Source: Hyphomicrobiales bacterium (GTDB lineage Bacteria > Pseudomonadota > Alphaproteobacteria > Rhizobiales > Rhizobiaceae). From it: a stretch of 64,000 bases of DNA. Location: assembly GCA_900472395.1 (NCBI GenBank), contig UCHV01000025.1:89906-153905 (forward strand). The letters are read 5' to 3'. The position numbers and the translations under genes are program-made. Of this stretch, positions 38,274 through 47,995 are shown in pieces; position 1 is the stretch's first letter, and each line of letters starts with the position of its first letter. The notes beneath the pieces were generated by a model. That model was given only the letters and a program-made list of their open reading frames with translations, was not told where the DNA came from and searched no databases.

Positions 38274-38318
38274 GATGAATATCCGGTCCGCCCCATCTTT
38301 CAATTCGAGAACCGCATC

Positions 38319-40151
38319 ATGAGCAATTCCGACAATCACGATCCGAAGGCCATCGTCGAAGCCGCAAAGGGCCGCAAGCTGCGCTCGCGCGCCTGGTTCG
38401 ACAATCCCGACAATGTCGACATGACCGCGCTTTATCTCGAGCGTTACATGAACTTCGGTCTCAGCCAGGCCGAGTTGCAGTCGGACCGTCCGATCATCGG
38501 CATCGCCCAGACCGGTTCCGACCTGTCGCCGTGCAACCGCCACCATCTGGAACTGGCGCATCGCCTGCGCGAAGGTATTCGCGAAGCCGGCGGCATCGCC
38601 ATCGAATTCCCCGTCCATCCGATCCAGGAAACCGGCAAGCGTCCGACCGCCGGCCTCGACCGTAACCTTGCCTATCTCGGCCTCGTGGAAGTGCTGTACG
38701 GTTACCCGCTCGACGGCGTAGTGCTGACCATCGGCTGCGACAAGACCACGCCGGCCTGTCTCATGGCGGCGGCCACCGTCAACATCCCGGCCATCGCCTT
38801 GTCCGTCGGCCCGATGCTGAACGGCTGGTTCCGTGGTGAACGCACGGGGTCCGGCACCATCGTCTGGAAGGCGCGCGAACTGCTCGCCAAGGGCGAGATC
38901 GATTATGCCGGCTTCGTCAAGCTGGTCGCCTCTTCGGCGCCGTCCACCGGTTATTGCAACACGATGGGCACGGCAACGACAATGAACTCGCTGGCCGAAG
39001 CGCTCGGCATGCAGTTGCCGGGTTCGGCTGCCATCCCGGCGCCATACCGCGACCGTCAGGAAGTCTCCTATCTCACCGGCCTGCGCATCGTCGATATGGT
39101 CCGCGAAGACCTGAAGCCTTCCGACATCATGACCAAGGAAGCCTTCATCAACGCCATCCGCGTCAACTCGGCGATCGGCGGCTCCACCAACGCGCCGATC
39201 CACCTGAACGGCCTTGCCCGCCACATGGGTGTGGAACTGACGGTGGATGACTGGCAGCAATACGGCGAGGAAGTGCCGCTTCTGGTCAACCTGCAGCCGG
39301 CCGGCGAATATCTCGGCGAAGACTATTACCATGCCGGCGGTGTTCCGGCCGTCGTCAACCAGCTGATGACCCAGGGTCTCATCCATGAGGATGCGATGAC
39401 CGTCAACGGCAAGACCATCGGCGAAAACTGTCGCGGTGCGATCATCGAGGACGACAAGGTCATCCGCACCTACGACAATCCTTTGAAGCCGCATGCCGGT
39501 TTCCGCGTGCTGCGCGGCAACCTGTTCGATTCGGCAATCATGAAGAAAAGTGTGATTTCGGAAGAATTCCGCAATCGTTACCTTTCCAACCCGGCAGATC
39601 CGGAAGCCTTCGAAGGCCGTGCCGTGGTGTTCGATGGACCGGAAGACTACCACCACCGCATCGACGATCCGTCGCTCGCCATCGATGGCACGACCGTTCT
39701 GTTCATGCGCGGCGCCGGTCCGATCGGTTATCCGGGCGCTGCCGAAGTCGTCAACATGCGCGCGCCGGACTATCTGCTGAAGGAAGGCATCAGTTCGTTG
39801 CCCTGCGTCGGCGATGGTCGTCAGTCCGGCACGTCGGGCAGCCCGTCCATTCTCAACGCTTCGCCGGAAGCGGCGGCAGGCGGCGGTCTCGCCATCCTGC
39901 GCACCGGTGACAAGGTTCGCATCGATGTCGGTCGCGGCACGGCTGATATTCTTATCTCCGCGGAAGAACTGGAAGCCCGTCACAAGGCGCTCGCGGCCGA
40001 CGGCGGTTACCAGTATCCCAAGCATCAGACGCCCTGGCAGGAAATCCAGCGCGGCATCGTCGGGCAGATGGAATCGGGCGCCGTGCTCGAACCGGCTGTC
40101 AAATATCAGCGTATCGCGCAGACTGCCGGTCTGCCGCGTGATAACCATTGA
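38319..40151 (+). CDS. IlvD/Edd-family aldonate dehydratase (L-arabonate dehydratase type)
   Basis: 610 residues. Cys ligands for an iron-sulfur cluster are in LSPCNRHH, IGCDKTTPAC and NTMGTATTMNS, and SLPCVGDGRQSGTSG is typical for the pentonate/hexonate branch rather than IlvD proper. It dehydrates the aldonate to a 2-keto-3-deoxy acid, which AraD1 could use next. It lies 45 bp after the dehydrogenase. Substrate is probably L-arabonate, with other sugar acids possible. Confidence 0.88.
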   Translation: MSNSDNHDPKAIVEAAKGRKLRSRAWFDNPDNVDMTALYLERYMNFGLSQAELQSDRPIIGIAQTGSDLSPCNRHHLELAHRLREGIREAGGIAIEFPVHPIQETGKRPTAGLDRNLAYLGLVEVLYGYPLDGVVLTIGCDKTTPACLMAAATVNIPAIALSVGPMLNGWFRGERTGSGTIVWKARELLAKGEIDYAGFVKLVASSAPSTGYCNTMGTATTMNSLAEALGMQLPGSAAIPAPYRDRQEVSYLTGLRIVDMVREDLKPSDIMTKEAFINAIRVNSAIGGSTNAPIHLNGLARHMGVELTVDDWQQYGEEVPLLVNLQPAGEYLGEDYYHAGGVPAVVNQLMTQGLIHEDAMTVNGKTIGENCRGAIIEDDKVIRTYDNPLKPHAGFRVLRGNLFDSAIMKKSVISEEFRNRYLSNPADPEAFEGRAVVFDGPEDYHHRIDDPSLAIDGTTVLFMRGAGPIGYPGAAEVVNMRAPDYLLKEGISSLPCVGDGRQSGTSGSPSILNASPEAAAGGGLAILRTGDKVRIDVGRGTADILISAEELEARHKALAADGGYQYPKHQTPWQEIQRGIVGQMESGAVLEPAVKYQRIAQTAGLPRDNH

Positions 40152-40157
40152 TATTTC

Positions 40158-40269
40158 CCCCCGAAATTCAAGGATGGTTTCGGGGGCTGCAATGGGCAAG
40201 CTTAGGAGACTTGCGGTGCAATAACGCCGCAAGATTGCAAGCGGTGGCGGTTGAGGAAATCGCCAACCG
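40158..40269 (+). promoter_or_regulatory. chvE upstream region with three tandem hairpins
   Basis: Three inverted repeats occur in 112 bp: CCCCCGAAA/TTTCGGGGG (40158-40186), CTTGCGG/CCGCAAG (40210-40233) and CGGTTG/CAACCG (40248-40269). The first may attenuate read-through from the dehydratase gene; the other two would lie in the chvE leader. Confidence 0.45.
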
Positions 40270-40316
40270 GAGGATTGAGCGGCTCGTTGGGAGCACGCTT
40301 TTTTGGGAGAGTAGTC

Positions 40317-41378
40317 ATGACTATGTTCAAATACCTGTCGACGGTGGCCATCGCTGCTGCCGTCGCCTTTGCGGCACCGGCATTTGCCGCCGACAAGGGG
40401 CTCGTCGGCGTCGCCATGCCGACAAAGTCGTCCGCCCGCTGGATCGCCGATGGCGACAACATGGTGAAGGTTCTGCAGGAGCGCGGTTACTCCACCGACC
40501 TCCAGTACGCTGAAGACGATATTCCGAACCAGCTGTCGCAGATCGAAAACATGGTCACCAAGGGTGCCAAGGTTCTCGTCGTCGCCTCGATCGACGGCAC
40601 CACGCTGTCGGACGTTCTGGCCCAGGCCCACACCGCCGGCATCAAGGTCATCGCTTATGACCGCCTGATCCGCGATACGCCGAATGTCGATTATTACGCA
40701 ACGTTCGACAACTTCCAGGTCGGCGTTCTGCAGGCCACCACGCTGGTCAAGGCTCTCAAGGCCGACACCGAAAAGGGCCCGTTCAACATCGAACTGTTCG
40801 GTGGTTCGCCGGACGATAACAACGCCTACTTCTTCTATGACGGCGCCATGAGCGTTCTGCAGCCGCTGATCGACAAGGGTACGCTCGTTGTCGGTTCCGG
40901 CCAGGTCGGCATGGACAAGGTCGCCACCCTGCGTTGGGATCCGGCAACCGCACAGGCCCGCATGGACGCCATCCTGTCCTCCACCTATTCCGACAAGAAG
41001 CTGAACGCAGTCCTGTCGCCTTATGACGGTATCTCGATCGGCATCCTGTCGTCGGTCAAGGGCGTTGGTTACGGTTCCGGCGACATGCCGATGCCGTTCG
41101 TATCCGGTCAGGACGCCGAAGTCCCGTCCGTCAAGTCGATCATCGCCGGCGAACAGTATTCGACCATCTTCAAGGACACCCGTGACCTCGCAAAGGTTAC
41201 CGTCGACATGGTCGATGCCGTCATGAGCGGCAAGGAACCGCAGGTCAACGACACCAAGACCTACAACAACGGCAACAAGGTCGTTCCGTCCTACCTGCTC
41301 AAGCCGGTCGCCATCGACAAGACCAATGTCGATGTTCTGGTCAAGAGCGGTTATTACACCGAAGCACAGATCAAGTAA
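40317..41378 (+). CDS. chvE: ChvE-like multiple sugar-binding periplasmic protein
   Basis: 353 residues. A signal peptide ends APAFAAD, and the mature part starts KGLVGVAMPTKSSARWIADG. The stretches LQYAEDDIPNQLSQIENMV, NIELFGGSPDDNNAYFF and VSGQDAEVPSVKSIIAGEQY are almost word for word those of Agrobacterium ChvE, which binds arabinose, galactose, glucose and xylose and, in tumour-inducing strains, contacts VirA. GGGAG precedes ATG 40317. No gbpR-like LysR regulator is adjacent. Some strains carry more than one ChvE-like protein, so it may be a paralogue. Confidence 0.9.
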   Translation: MTMFKYLSTVAIAAAVAFAAPAFAADKGLVGVAMPTKSSARWIADGDNMVKVLQERGYSTDLQYAEDDIPNQLSQIENMVTKGAKVLVVASIDGTTLSDVLAQAHTAGIKVIAYDRLIRDTPNVDYYATFDNFQVGVLQATTLVKALKADTEKGPFNIELFGGSPDDNNAYFFYDGAMSVLQPLIDKGTLVVGSGQVGMDKVATLRWDPATAQARMDAILSSTYSDKKLNAVLSPYDGISIGILSSVKGVGYGSGDMPMPFVSGQDAEVPSVKSIIAGEQYSTIFKDTRDLAKVTVDMVDAVMSGKEPQVNDTKTYNNGNKVVPSYLLKPVAIDKTNVDVLVKSGYYTEAQIK

Positions 41379-41435
41379 TTCGCTTAAGGTCGCGCGGCGT
41401 CACCGTCGCGCGACCCCTCTATATTGGGAGTTGTC

Positions 41436-42995
41436 ATGCTTGATCCCGTACCATCCGCTGCGGAAAAGCCGCCTATTCTTGAAATGCGTGGCATTTCGAA
41501 AAGTTTTGGCGCCGTAAAGGCGCTTTCGGACGTCAGTTTTACCGTCAGAGAAGGCGAAATCCACGCGCTCGTCGGTGAAAACGGCGCCGGTAAATCCACC
41601 CTGATGAAGGTTCTGTCGGGTGTTTATCCGCACGGTTCTTACGAAGGCTCGATCCTTTTCGATGGAGAGGAGCGCCATTTTCGCGATATCAACGATAGCG
41701 AAAAGCTCGGCATCATCATCATCCATCAGGAGCTTGCGCTCATTCCGCTGATGTCTATCGCGGAAAACATCTTTCTCGCTAATGCACCGTCGAAGTTCGG
41801 CGTCATCGATCGCGACGAACGTTACAAGCGCACGAAGGAGCTGCTTGCCAAGGTGGGTCTCAGTGAAGCGCCGGAAACGCTCATCACCAATCTCGGCGTC
41901 GGCAAGCAGCAGCTGGTGGAAATCGCCAAGTCGCTGTCCAAGGACGTGCGCCTGCTGATCCTCGACGAGCCGACCGCATCGCTGAACGAAACAGATAGCG
42001 CCGCGCTTCTGGAGCTGCTCAAGGAATTCCGGCGCGCCGGCATCACCTCGATCATGATCAGCCACAAGCTGAACGAGATCACCGAAGTCGCCGACCGCAT
42101 CACCGTTCTGCGCGATGGCCGCACCGTCGGCACGCTCGATTGTCATGAGGGTGAAGTCGACGAAGACGAGATCGTGCGCCGCATGGTCGATCGCGATCTC
42201 GAAAGCCGTTACCCGGCCCGCACGCCGAAAATCGGCGATGTGATCTTCGAAGTCGAAAACTGGTCCGTCTATCATCCGCAGCATTCCAGCCGGCAGATGG
42301 TCAAGAACGTATCGATGAAGGTGCGCGCCGGAGAAGTCGTGGGCATTTCCGGCCTGATGGGCGCGGGCCGCACCGAGTTCGCCATGAGCGTGTTCGGCCG
42401 TGCCTATGGTCGCGACATTACCGGCACGGTGAAGGTTCACGGCAAGCCGGTGGATACATCCGACGTCCACAAGGCCATCAAGGCGGGCCTCGCCTATGTG
42501 ACCGAAGACCGCAAGCAGCTCGGCCTCATTCTGGCGGAAGACATCCGCAAGAACATCTCGCTTGCCCATCTCGGCGGTGTGTCGAACACCGGTGTCATCG
42601 ATGACATCAAGGAAATGAAGGTGGCGCAGGAATTCCGCAGCCGAATGCGGATCCGCAGCCACAACGTCTATCAGGAAACCGGCAAGCTTTCGGGCGGCAA
42701 CCAGCAGAAGGTCGTGCTGTCGAAATGGCTGTTCACCGGCCCGGATATCCTGATCCTGGACGAGCCGACACGCGGTATCGATGTCGGCGCCAAGTATGAA
42801 ATCTATTCCATCATCAACGAACTTGCGGATGCCGGTAAGGCCGTCGTCGTGATCTCGTCGGAAATGCCGGAACTGATCGGCACGTGCGACCGTATCATGG
42901 TGATGCACGAAGGCGAATTTGTCGGCGAAGTGGCCGGTGAAGAAGCAACGCAGGAAAATATCATGCGCGCCATCATGCGCCGCAAGGGGAGATAA
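41436..42995 (+). CDS. gguA: sugar ABC transporter ATPase, GguA-like
   Basis: 519 residues with two ATPase halves: Walker A GENGAGKST, LLILDEPTASLNETD in the first; LSGGNQQK and LILDEPTRGIDVGAKYE in the second. This is the MmsA/XylG/GguA group. GGGAG lies 5 bases before ATG 41436. It partners ChvE and GguB in importing several monosaccharides. Confidence 0.9.
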   Translation: MLDPVPSAAEKPPILEMRGISKSFGAVKALSDVSFTVREGEIHALVGENGAGKSTLMKVLSGVYPHGSYEGSILFDGEERHFRDINDSEKLGIIIIHQELALIPLMSIAENIFLANAPSKFGVIDRDERYKRTKELLAKVGLSEAPETLITNLGVGKQQLVEIAKSLSKDVRLLILDEPTASLNETDSAALLELLKEFRRAGITSIMISHKLNEITEVADRITVLRDGRTVGTLDCHEGEVDEDEIVRRMVDRDLESRYPARTPKIGDVIFEVENWSVYHPQHSSRQMVKNVSMKVRAGEVVGISGLMGAGRTEFAMSVFGRAYGRDITGTVKVHGKPVDTSDVHKAIKAGLAYVTEDRKQLGLILAEDIRKNISLAHLGGVSNTGVIDDIKEMKVAQEFRSRMRIRSHNVYQETGKLSGGNQQKVVLSKWLFTGPDILILDEPTRGIDVGAKYEIYSIINELADAGKAVVVISSEMPELIGTCDRIMVMHEGEFVGEVAGEEATQENIMRAIMRRKGR

Positions 42996-42998
42996 CCC

Positions 42999-44189
42999 AT
43001 GAGCACTCCACAAGAAGCAGCAGTCGCGCCAAAGGCGGCGACCGGTTTCTGGAAGGAAAACCTTCGCGACTACGGCATGCTGATCTCGCTGGTCGTCATC
43101 GTCATCTTCTTTCAGTTCGCCACCGACGGCATTCTCCTGAAGCCGCTCAACGTCACCAATATCGTCCTGCAGAATTCCTATATCGTCATCATGGCGCTCG
43201 GCATGCTGATGGTCATCGTCACCGGCCATATCGACCTGTCGGTCGGTTCGGTCGCGGGCTTCATCGGCGGTCTCGCCGGGCTGCTGATGGTGCGCTGGGG
43301 TGTCGATATCTGGCTTTCGATCATTGCCTGCCTCGTTGTCGGCGGCATGATCGGCGGCATCCAGGGGTATTTCGTCGCCTATTTCAAGATACCGTCCTTC
43401 ATCGTCACGCTGGCCGGCATGCTGGTCTTCCGCGGCTTCATGATCGCCATTCTCGGCAGCCAGGCCATCGGCCCATTCCCGCCGATCTTCCAGAAGCTGT
43501 CCTCCGGTTATGTTGTCGAATTGATCTCGTCCGACGGCGGCATCTACCTGACCTCCTTCATCATCGGTCTCGTTCTGGCGGCACTTCTCGTCTGGCAGAA
43601 TTTCCGCAGCCGTTCGCGCCGCGTCCTGCACGGCGTTGAAAGCGAGCCTTTCGGTTTCTTCGTCGGTAAGAACATCCTTGTTCTGGCCGCCGTCGGTTAC
43701 GTTGCCTACCTGATCTCCTCGCATCGCGGCCTGCCCAACGTGCTGATCATCATGGCGGTGCTGATCGTCGCTTATGGCTTCTTCACCAACCGCACCATCC
43801 TCGGCCGGCAGATCTATGCCGTTGGCGGTAATGCCCGTGCGGCGGAACTGTCGGGTATCAAGACTACGCGTCTGGTCTTCTGGACCTTCGTCAACATGGG
43901 CGTTCTGGCGGCTCTCGCCGGCCTCGTGGTTGCGGCGCGCCTGAACAGCGCCACACCGAAGGCAGGTACCGGTTTCGAGCTCGACGTCATCGCGGCCTGC
44001 TTCATCGGCGGTGCGTCGGCTTACGGCGGCGTCGGCAAGGTGACGGGTGCCGTCATCGGCGCCTTCCTGATGGGTGTCATGAACAACGGCATGTCCATCC
44101 TCGGCATCGGCATCGATTACCAGCAGGTGATCAAGGGTCTGGTATTGCTCGGCGCCGTCTGCGTCGACGTTTACAACCAGCGTCGCTGA
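42999..44189 (+). CDS. gguB: sugar ABC transporter permease, GguB-like
   Basis: 396 residues with about 10-12 membrane segments. IDLSVGSVAGFIGGLAG, IPSFIVTLAGMLVFRGFM and AACFIGGASAYGGVGKVTGA are typical of GguB/XylH/MmsB permeases. It starts 3 bp after gguA and ends the operon. Confidence 0.91.
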   Translation: MSTPQEAAVAPKAATGFWKENLRDYGMLISLVVIVIFFQFATDGILLKPLNVTNIVLQNSYIVIMALGMLMVIVTGHIDLSVGSVAGFIGGLAGLLMVRWGVDIWLSIIACLVVGGMIGGIQGYFVAYFKIPSFIVTLAGMLVFRGFMIAILGSQAIGPFPPIFQKLSSGYVVELISSDGGIYLTSFIIGLVLAALLVWQNFRSRSRRVLHGVESEPFGFFVGKNILVLAAVGYVAYLISSHRGLPNVLIIMAVLIVAYGFFTNRTILGRQIYAVGGNARAAELSGIKTTRLVFWTFVNMGVLAALAGLVVAARLNSATPKAGTGFELDVIAACFIGGASAYGGVGKVTGAVIGAFLMGVMNNGMSILGIGIDYQQVIKGLVLLGAVCVDVYNQRR

Positions 44190-44240
44190 TGATGCCCTGA
44201 TGGCGGGAGCGATGCTTCCGCCATGTTCCGCTCGGAAACA

Positions 44241-44275
44241 AAAAACGGCGCCGTGCTGACCACGGCGCCGTTTTT
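44241..44275. terminator. strong bidirectional terminator
   Basis: A perfect 15-bp stem AAAAACGGCGCCGTG / CACGGCGCCGTTTTT around CTGAC, with T-tracts on both strands. It ends gguB and the convergent purU transcripts. Confidence 0.92.
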
Positions 44276-44302
44276 GTATTCGGGATTGGTCGCTTTCCGG
44301 GA

Positions 44303-45187
44303 TCAGCCCATGCGCTCCGATGCGTAGCTTCCCGGGCTTGGCGGGAAGACGATCGTGCGGTTGCCGTTGATGAAAACCCGGTGATGGATATGCGCGTGTA
44401 TGGCGCGCGCCAGAACCTGCGCCTCCACGTCGCGGCCCAGCGAAACATAGTCTTCCGGGCTCTGTCCATGCGTGACCCGCACCGTATCCTGCTCGATGAT
44501 CGGGCCTTCGTCGAGATCGGCGGTGACATAGTGCGCCGTCGCGCCGATCAGCTTTACGCCGCGCTGGTAAGCCTGCTTGTAGGGGTTGGCACCCTTGAAG
44601 CTTGGCAGGAAGGAGTGGTGGATGTTGATGATCCGGCCCGACATCTTCTGGCAAAGCGCATCAGATAGTACCTGCATGTAACGGGCGAGAACCACCAGTT
44701 CCGTGCCCGAGTTTTCCACGACCTCCAGCAGCTGCGCTTCGGCCTGCGGCTTGTTTTCCTTCGTCACCTTGATGTGGTGGAAGGGGATGTCGTGGTTGAC
44801 CACCAGCTTCTGGTAATCGAAATGATTGGATACCACGCCGACGATATCGATCGGCAAGGCGCCGATCTTCGAGCGATAAAGCAGGTCGTTGAGGCAATGG
44901 CCGAAACGCGACACCATCAGCAGAACCTTCATGCGCTCGGTGGCGTCGAAGATCTCGGCTTCCATCTGGAACTTTTCGGCCACCGGCGCAAAACCGTCGA
45001 GGAGCGACTGGCGGTCGATGCCTTCTTCGGAAATGAAGCTGACGCGCATGAAAAAGCGTTCGGCGTCGATGTCGTCGAACTGCGACGAGTCGATGATGTT
45101 GCAGCCCTTTTCCGCGAGATAGCCGGAGATCGCCGCGACGATGCCGCGGCTGGTGGGGCAAGACACGGTCAGGACGTAACTGCTCAT
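44303..45187 (-). CDS. purU: formyltetrahydrofolate deformylase
   Basis: 294 residues. An N-terminal ACT domain (YVLTVSCPTSRGIVAAISGYL) is followed by the formyl-transferase fold with NIHHSFLPSFKGANPYKQAY and ATAHYVTADLDEGPIIEQD, holding the catalytic Asn/His/Asp. PurU releases formate from 10-formyl-THF and balances one-carbon pools. A longer reading exists, but AGGA 7 bases before ATG 45187 and family length fix the start. Monocistronic. Confidence 0.94.
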   Translation of the reverse strand: MSSYVLTVSCPTSRGIVAAISGYLAEKGCNIIDSSQFDDIDAERFFMRVSFISEEGIDRQSLLDGFAPVAEKFQMEAEIFDATERMKVLLMVSRFGHCLNDLLYRSKIGALPIDIVGVVSNHFDYQKLVVNHDIPFHHIKVTKENKPQAEAQLLEVVENSGTELVVLARYMQVLSDALCQKMSGRIINIHHSFLPSFKGANPYKQAYQRGVKLIGATAHYVTADLDEGPIIEQDTVRVTHGQSPEDYVSLGRDVEAQVLARAIHAHIHHRVFINGNRTIVFPPSPGSYASERMG

Positions 45188-45524
45188 GATCAATTCCTCG
45201 TTCACGGGTCGCGCATCATACGGCTGCGCCCGGCATGGTGACTGGCGGCGGACCATATCGACGGCCTTGCCGGAATGGAAACAGGATTTTCGGCCCTGCA
45301 ACGAATTTTCGCCAACCGGCTTCGCTCATGCTGTCTCGTGTGACGAATGTAAATCGGTGGCGGGCCGGTGCCGTTCTCAAAACGTCCTGCAAATGTGTAA
45401 CACCGGCATTGTCTGACGGGACGGAAAGCGCACGCCAAATCACCGAGACCTTTGACATTTCAAATATCGTTTTCTATCGCTGATTATGGGATGGCGCTGA
45501 TCGGGGGATTGGCAGGAAAGCGGC
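45188..45524. promoter_or_regulatory. 337-bp divergent region between purU and a marR-type gene
   Basis: Carries a probable promoter/operator for the MarR gene: a dyad TTTGA-CATT-TCAAA (45451-45464) that contains TTGACA (45452-45457), with a weak -10 near 45474-45480. No gene is visible in the rest. Confidence 0.4.
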
Positions 45525-46040
45525 ATGACGGAAACGGAAGCAACCAGCATCGATTTGGAAATCATCGCGCACGGCCCCAAAAGCGGCGCCAAGGCTGAAA
45601 CACGTCTGTGGCTGCGCATGCTGTCCACTACCAAACTGATGACGAGTGAAATCCGTCGTCGGCTGCGAGCCGAATTCGGCGCGACACTGCCGCAGTTCGA
45701 TCTGATGGCGCAGCTTTATCGCGAAACCGATGGCCTGCGGTTGGGTGAGCTTTCCAAGCGCACCATGGTCACCAACGGCAATATCACCGGCCTTGTCGAG
45801 AGGCTGGAAGCCGATGGCATGGTGAAACGCGTGACCCCGGATGGCGATCGCCGTGTCACCGTCGCGCGGCTGACGGACGAGGGCAAGGCGCTGTTTGCCA
45901 CCATGGCGGCAGCGCATGAGGCATGGCTGTGCGACATGATGGCGGATGTCGATCAGGATATGATCGCTTCGCTCTGGCGCGAGATCGGTATGGTCAAAGG
46001 TTCCGCCAGCAATCATTTGTCGGGCGCGGCAGACGAATAG
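45525..46040 (+). CDS. MarR-family transcriptional regulator
   Basis: 171 residues. The winged helix covers ~60-125: LRLGELSKRTMVTNGNITGL, then a wing VTPDGDRRVTVARLT. An AGGAAAG ribosome site precedes the ATG. Its own promoter contains a dyad fitting autoregulation. Downstream lies glutaminase on the same strand 67 bp away, a possible but unproven target. Ligand unknown; MarR proteins often sense phenolics. Confidence 0.85.
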   Translation: MTETEATSIDLEIIAHGPKSGAKAETRLWLRMLSTTKLMTSEIRRRLRAEFGATLPQFDLMAQLYRETDGLRLGELSKRTMVTNGNITGLVERLEADGMVKRVTPDGDRRVTVARLTDEGKALFATMAAAHEAWLCDMMADVDQDMIASLWREIGMVKGSASNHLSGAADE

Positions 46041-46107
46041 GGTATCTATAACCGCTTGATAAGCCGTTGATGATATCTGCGCGGCCAGCAATACGGGGAA
46101 GGTTTTC

Positions 46108-47040
46108 ATGACAGATCTGCAGGCGATCCTGGATGATATCCACGCGGAGCTGAGCACGCGTCTCGGCGAAGGCAAGGTCGCGGACTACATTCCCCAACTT
46201 GCACATATCGACCCGAAAAAATTCGGCATGTCGCTGATCACGGTGGACGGTGCCGTCCACAAGGTGGGCGATTGCGACGAGCCTTTCTCCATCCAGAGTA
46301 TATCGAAGGTCTTCACGCTCACCATGGCGCTCGGCAAGCACGGCGAGACGACATGGAACCGCGTTGGCCGGGAACCTTCCGGCTCGGCCTTCAATTCCAT
46401 CGTGCAGCTGGAAAACGAGGGCGGCAAGCCGCGCAATCCCTTCATCAATGCCGGTGCCATCGCCGTCAGCGATCTTGTGCTTGCCGGCCATACGCCGCGA
46501 GAGGCCATCGGCGAAATCGTTCGTTTCGTTCGTTACCTCGCCGATGACGAATCGATTGCCATCGATCCGGCCGTCGCAAAGTCGGAAGAGGCGACCGGTT
46601 TCCGCAATGCTGCCCTTGCCAATTTCATGCGCGCTTTCGGCAAGCTCACGCATCCCGTCGAGCATGTGCTGGGCGTCTATTTTCACCACTGCGCACTTGC
46701 CATGACCTGCACGCAGCTTGCCCATGCCGGCCTTTTTCTTGCGGCCGGTGGCAGCAATCCGCTCACCGGACATTCCGTCGTTTCCAGCCAGCGGGCACGC
46801 CGCATCAATGCGCTGATGCTGACCTGCGGCCATTATGATGGGTCGGGCGAATTCGCCTACCGTGTCGGCCTGCCCGGCAAGAGCGGCGTGGGCGGCGGGA
46901 TTTTGGCCGTGGCTCCGGGCAAGGCGGCTGTCACCGTGTGGTCGCCGGGCCTCAACCACCACGGCAACTCGCTGCTCGGTTCTCTGGCGCTGGAAATGCT
47001 CGCCGCCCGTACCGGCTGGTCGGTTTTCGGCCCCGATTGA
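46108..47040 (+). CDS. glsA: glutaminase
   Basis: 310 residues, serine-dependent beta-lactamase-like glutaminase. The active-site S-x-x-K is Ser64-Ile-Ser-Lys67 within FSIQSISKVF. RVGREPSGSAFNS, PRNPFINAGAIA and the late GLPGKSGVGGGI are family signatures. Converts glutamine to glutamate and ammonia. GGGGAAGG precedes the ATG. Full length. Confidence 0.95.
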   Translation: MTDLQAILDDIHAELSTRLGEGKVADYIPQLAHIDPKKFGMSLITVDGAVHKVGDCDEPFSIQSISKVFTLTMALGKHGETTWNRVGREPSGSAFNSIVQLENEGGKPRNPFINAGAIAVSDLVLAGHTPREAIGEIVRFVRYLADDESIAIDPAVAKSEEATGFRNAALANFMRAFGKLTHPVEHVLGVYFHHCALAMTCTQLAHAGLFLAAGGSNPLTGHSVVSSQRARRINALMLTCGHYDGSGEFAYRVGLPGKSGVGGGILAVAPGKAAVTVWSPGLNHHGNSLLGSLALEMLAARTGWSVFGPD

Positions 47041-47050
47041 GCTTTTCGGC

Positions 47051-47806
47051 TCAGGCCTTGCGACCTGCCTCCATGCCCGCCGCAATGCCGGCACCGAGAT
47101 AACGCGTATCGCTGCCGAGGATGAAGAAGGTCGCACCGGCATCGGCCCACTTGCCTGTATCCGCGGTGTTGGGGCGGAAAATCCCCGCAACCTTGCCTGC
47201 CCTGCGTGTGGCCTTGGCAATCGTGGTGATCGCCGCATTCAGCCGGTCCGCATCCGCGGGCGTGGTTGCGCCCAGTGACGCGGCGAGATCTGACGGGCCG
47301 ACGAAAATCACGTCGATACCGTCAACGGCCACGATCTCGTCGATGTTGTCCAACCCTTGCGCCGTTTCCACCTGTATGGCCAGCACCAGCCGCTCATTGG
47401 CGGCCGCCAAGTAATCGGGAATGTGATAACCGTAGGAGGTGGCACGTCCCGGTCCAAGCCCGCGTTCGCCGATAGGCGGGAACCGCGCAGCCTTCACCGC
47501 CGCGCGTGCCTGCTCGGCCGTGGAAATGCGCGGCACCAGCACGCCGGCAGCGCCTGCATCCAGCACCGCGGCCGTCCATTCCGAGGCGTGGCCCGGTACA
47601 CGCACCATCGCGGGAACATGCCGCACATCGGCGGCGCGGATCAGATCTTCGATGCGCTCGCGGCTGATCTGGGCATGTTCCCAATCGATGCAAAGGAAAT
47701 CCGGCCCGGCTGCAGCGCAAACCTCTATCGCCACCGGATGTGGAATTGCGCAAAAAATCCCGACGATACGATCATGTGCAACGCAACGCTTACGAAAATC
47801 GGTCAT
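47051..47806 (-). CDS. HpcH/HpaI-family aldolase
   Basis: 251 residues, class II metal-dependent aldolase fold. FLCIDWEHAQ carries the metal-ligand Glu region, VRVPGHA and GERGLGPGRA are typical, and a second Glu/Asp set appears in VETAQGLDNIDEI and IFVGPSDLAASLG. Such enzymes cleave 4-hydroxy-2-keto acids to pyruvate plus an aldehyde. No aromatic-degradation genes are near, so the substrate is uncertain. Convergent with glsA. Confidence 0.87.
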   Translation of the reverse strand: MTDFRKRCVAHDRIVGIFCAIPHPVAIEVCAAAGPDFLCIDWEHAQISRERIEDLIRAADVRHVPAMVRVPGHASEWTAAVLDAGAAGVLVPRISTAEQARAAVKAARFPPIGERGLGPGRATSYGYHIPDYLAAANERLVLAIQVETAQGLDNIDEIVAVDGIDVIFVGPSDLAASLGATTPADADRLNAAITTIAKATRRAGKVAGIFRPNTADTGKWADAGATFFILGSDTRYLGAGIAAGMEAGRKA

Positions 47807-47995
47807 GTTCTTTCCCTGAATGAATCGGTCGAAAACGACGCTGGCTCGTGTTCGAGTATGCGCAGATCGGCACGGGCGACAAGCCGCCGCCGACGGCTAT
47901 TGCGCTTTCCGTCACGGACGGTAGGTATGGGGTTCGCGCCCACGGTGACGAAAGGTCGGGTGGATGCGATGAATGGAATGGGATTTGGAGTGGCA

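Noticed and set aside
37701..40631. 976-codon open frame on the minus strand across the sugar-catabolic genes
   Set aside because: It is the antisense shadow of the well-recognised dehydrogenase and dehydratase genes; its protein has low-complexity composition and no domain.
41400..44654. 1084-codon open frame on the minus strand under gguA and gguB
   Set aside because: Antisense to clear ABC transporter genes; rich in Asp/Arg/His/Gln typical of reverse-strand frames in GC-rich DNA.
47357..47995. Long N-terminal extension of the flavin reductase
   Set aside because: It would be antisense to the aldolase gene and the added residues have no family match; ATG 47996 has a good ribosome site.
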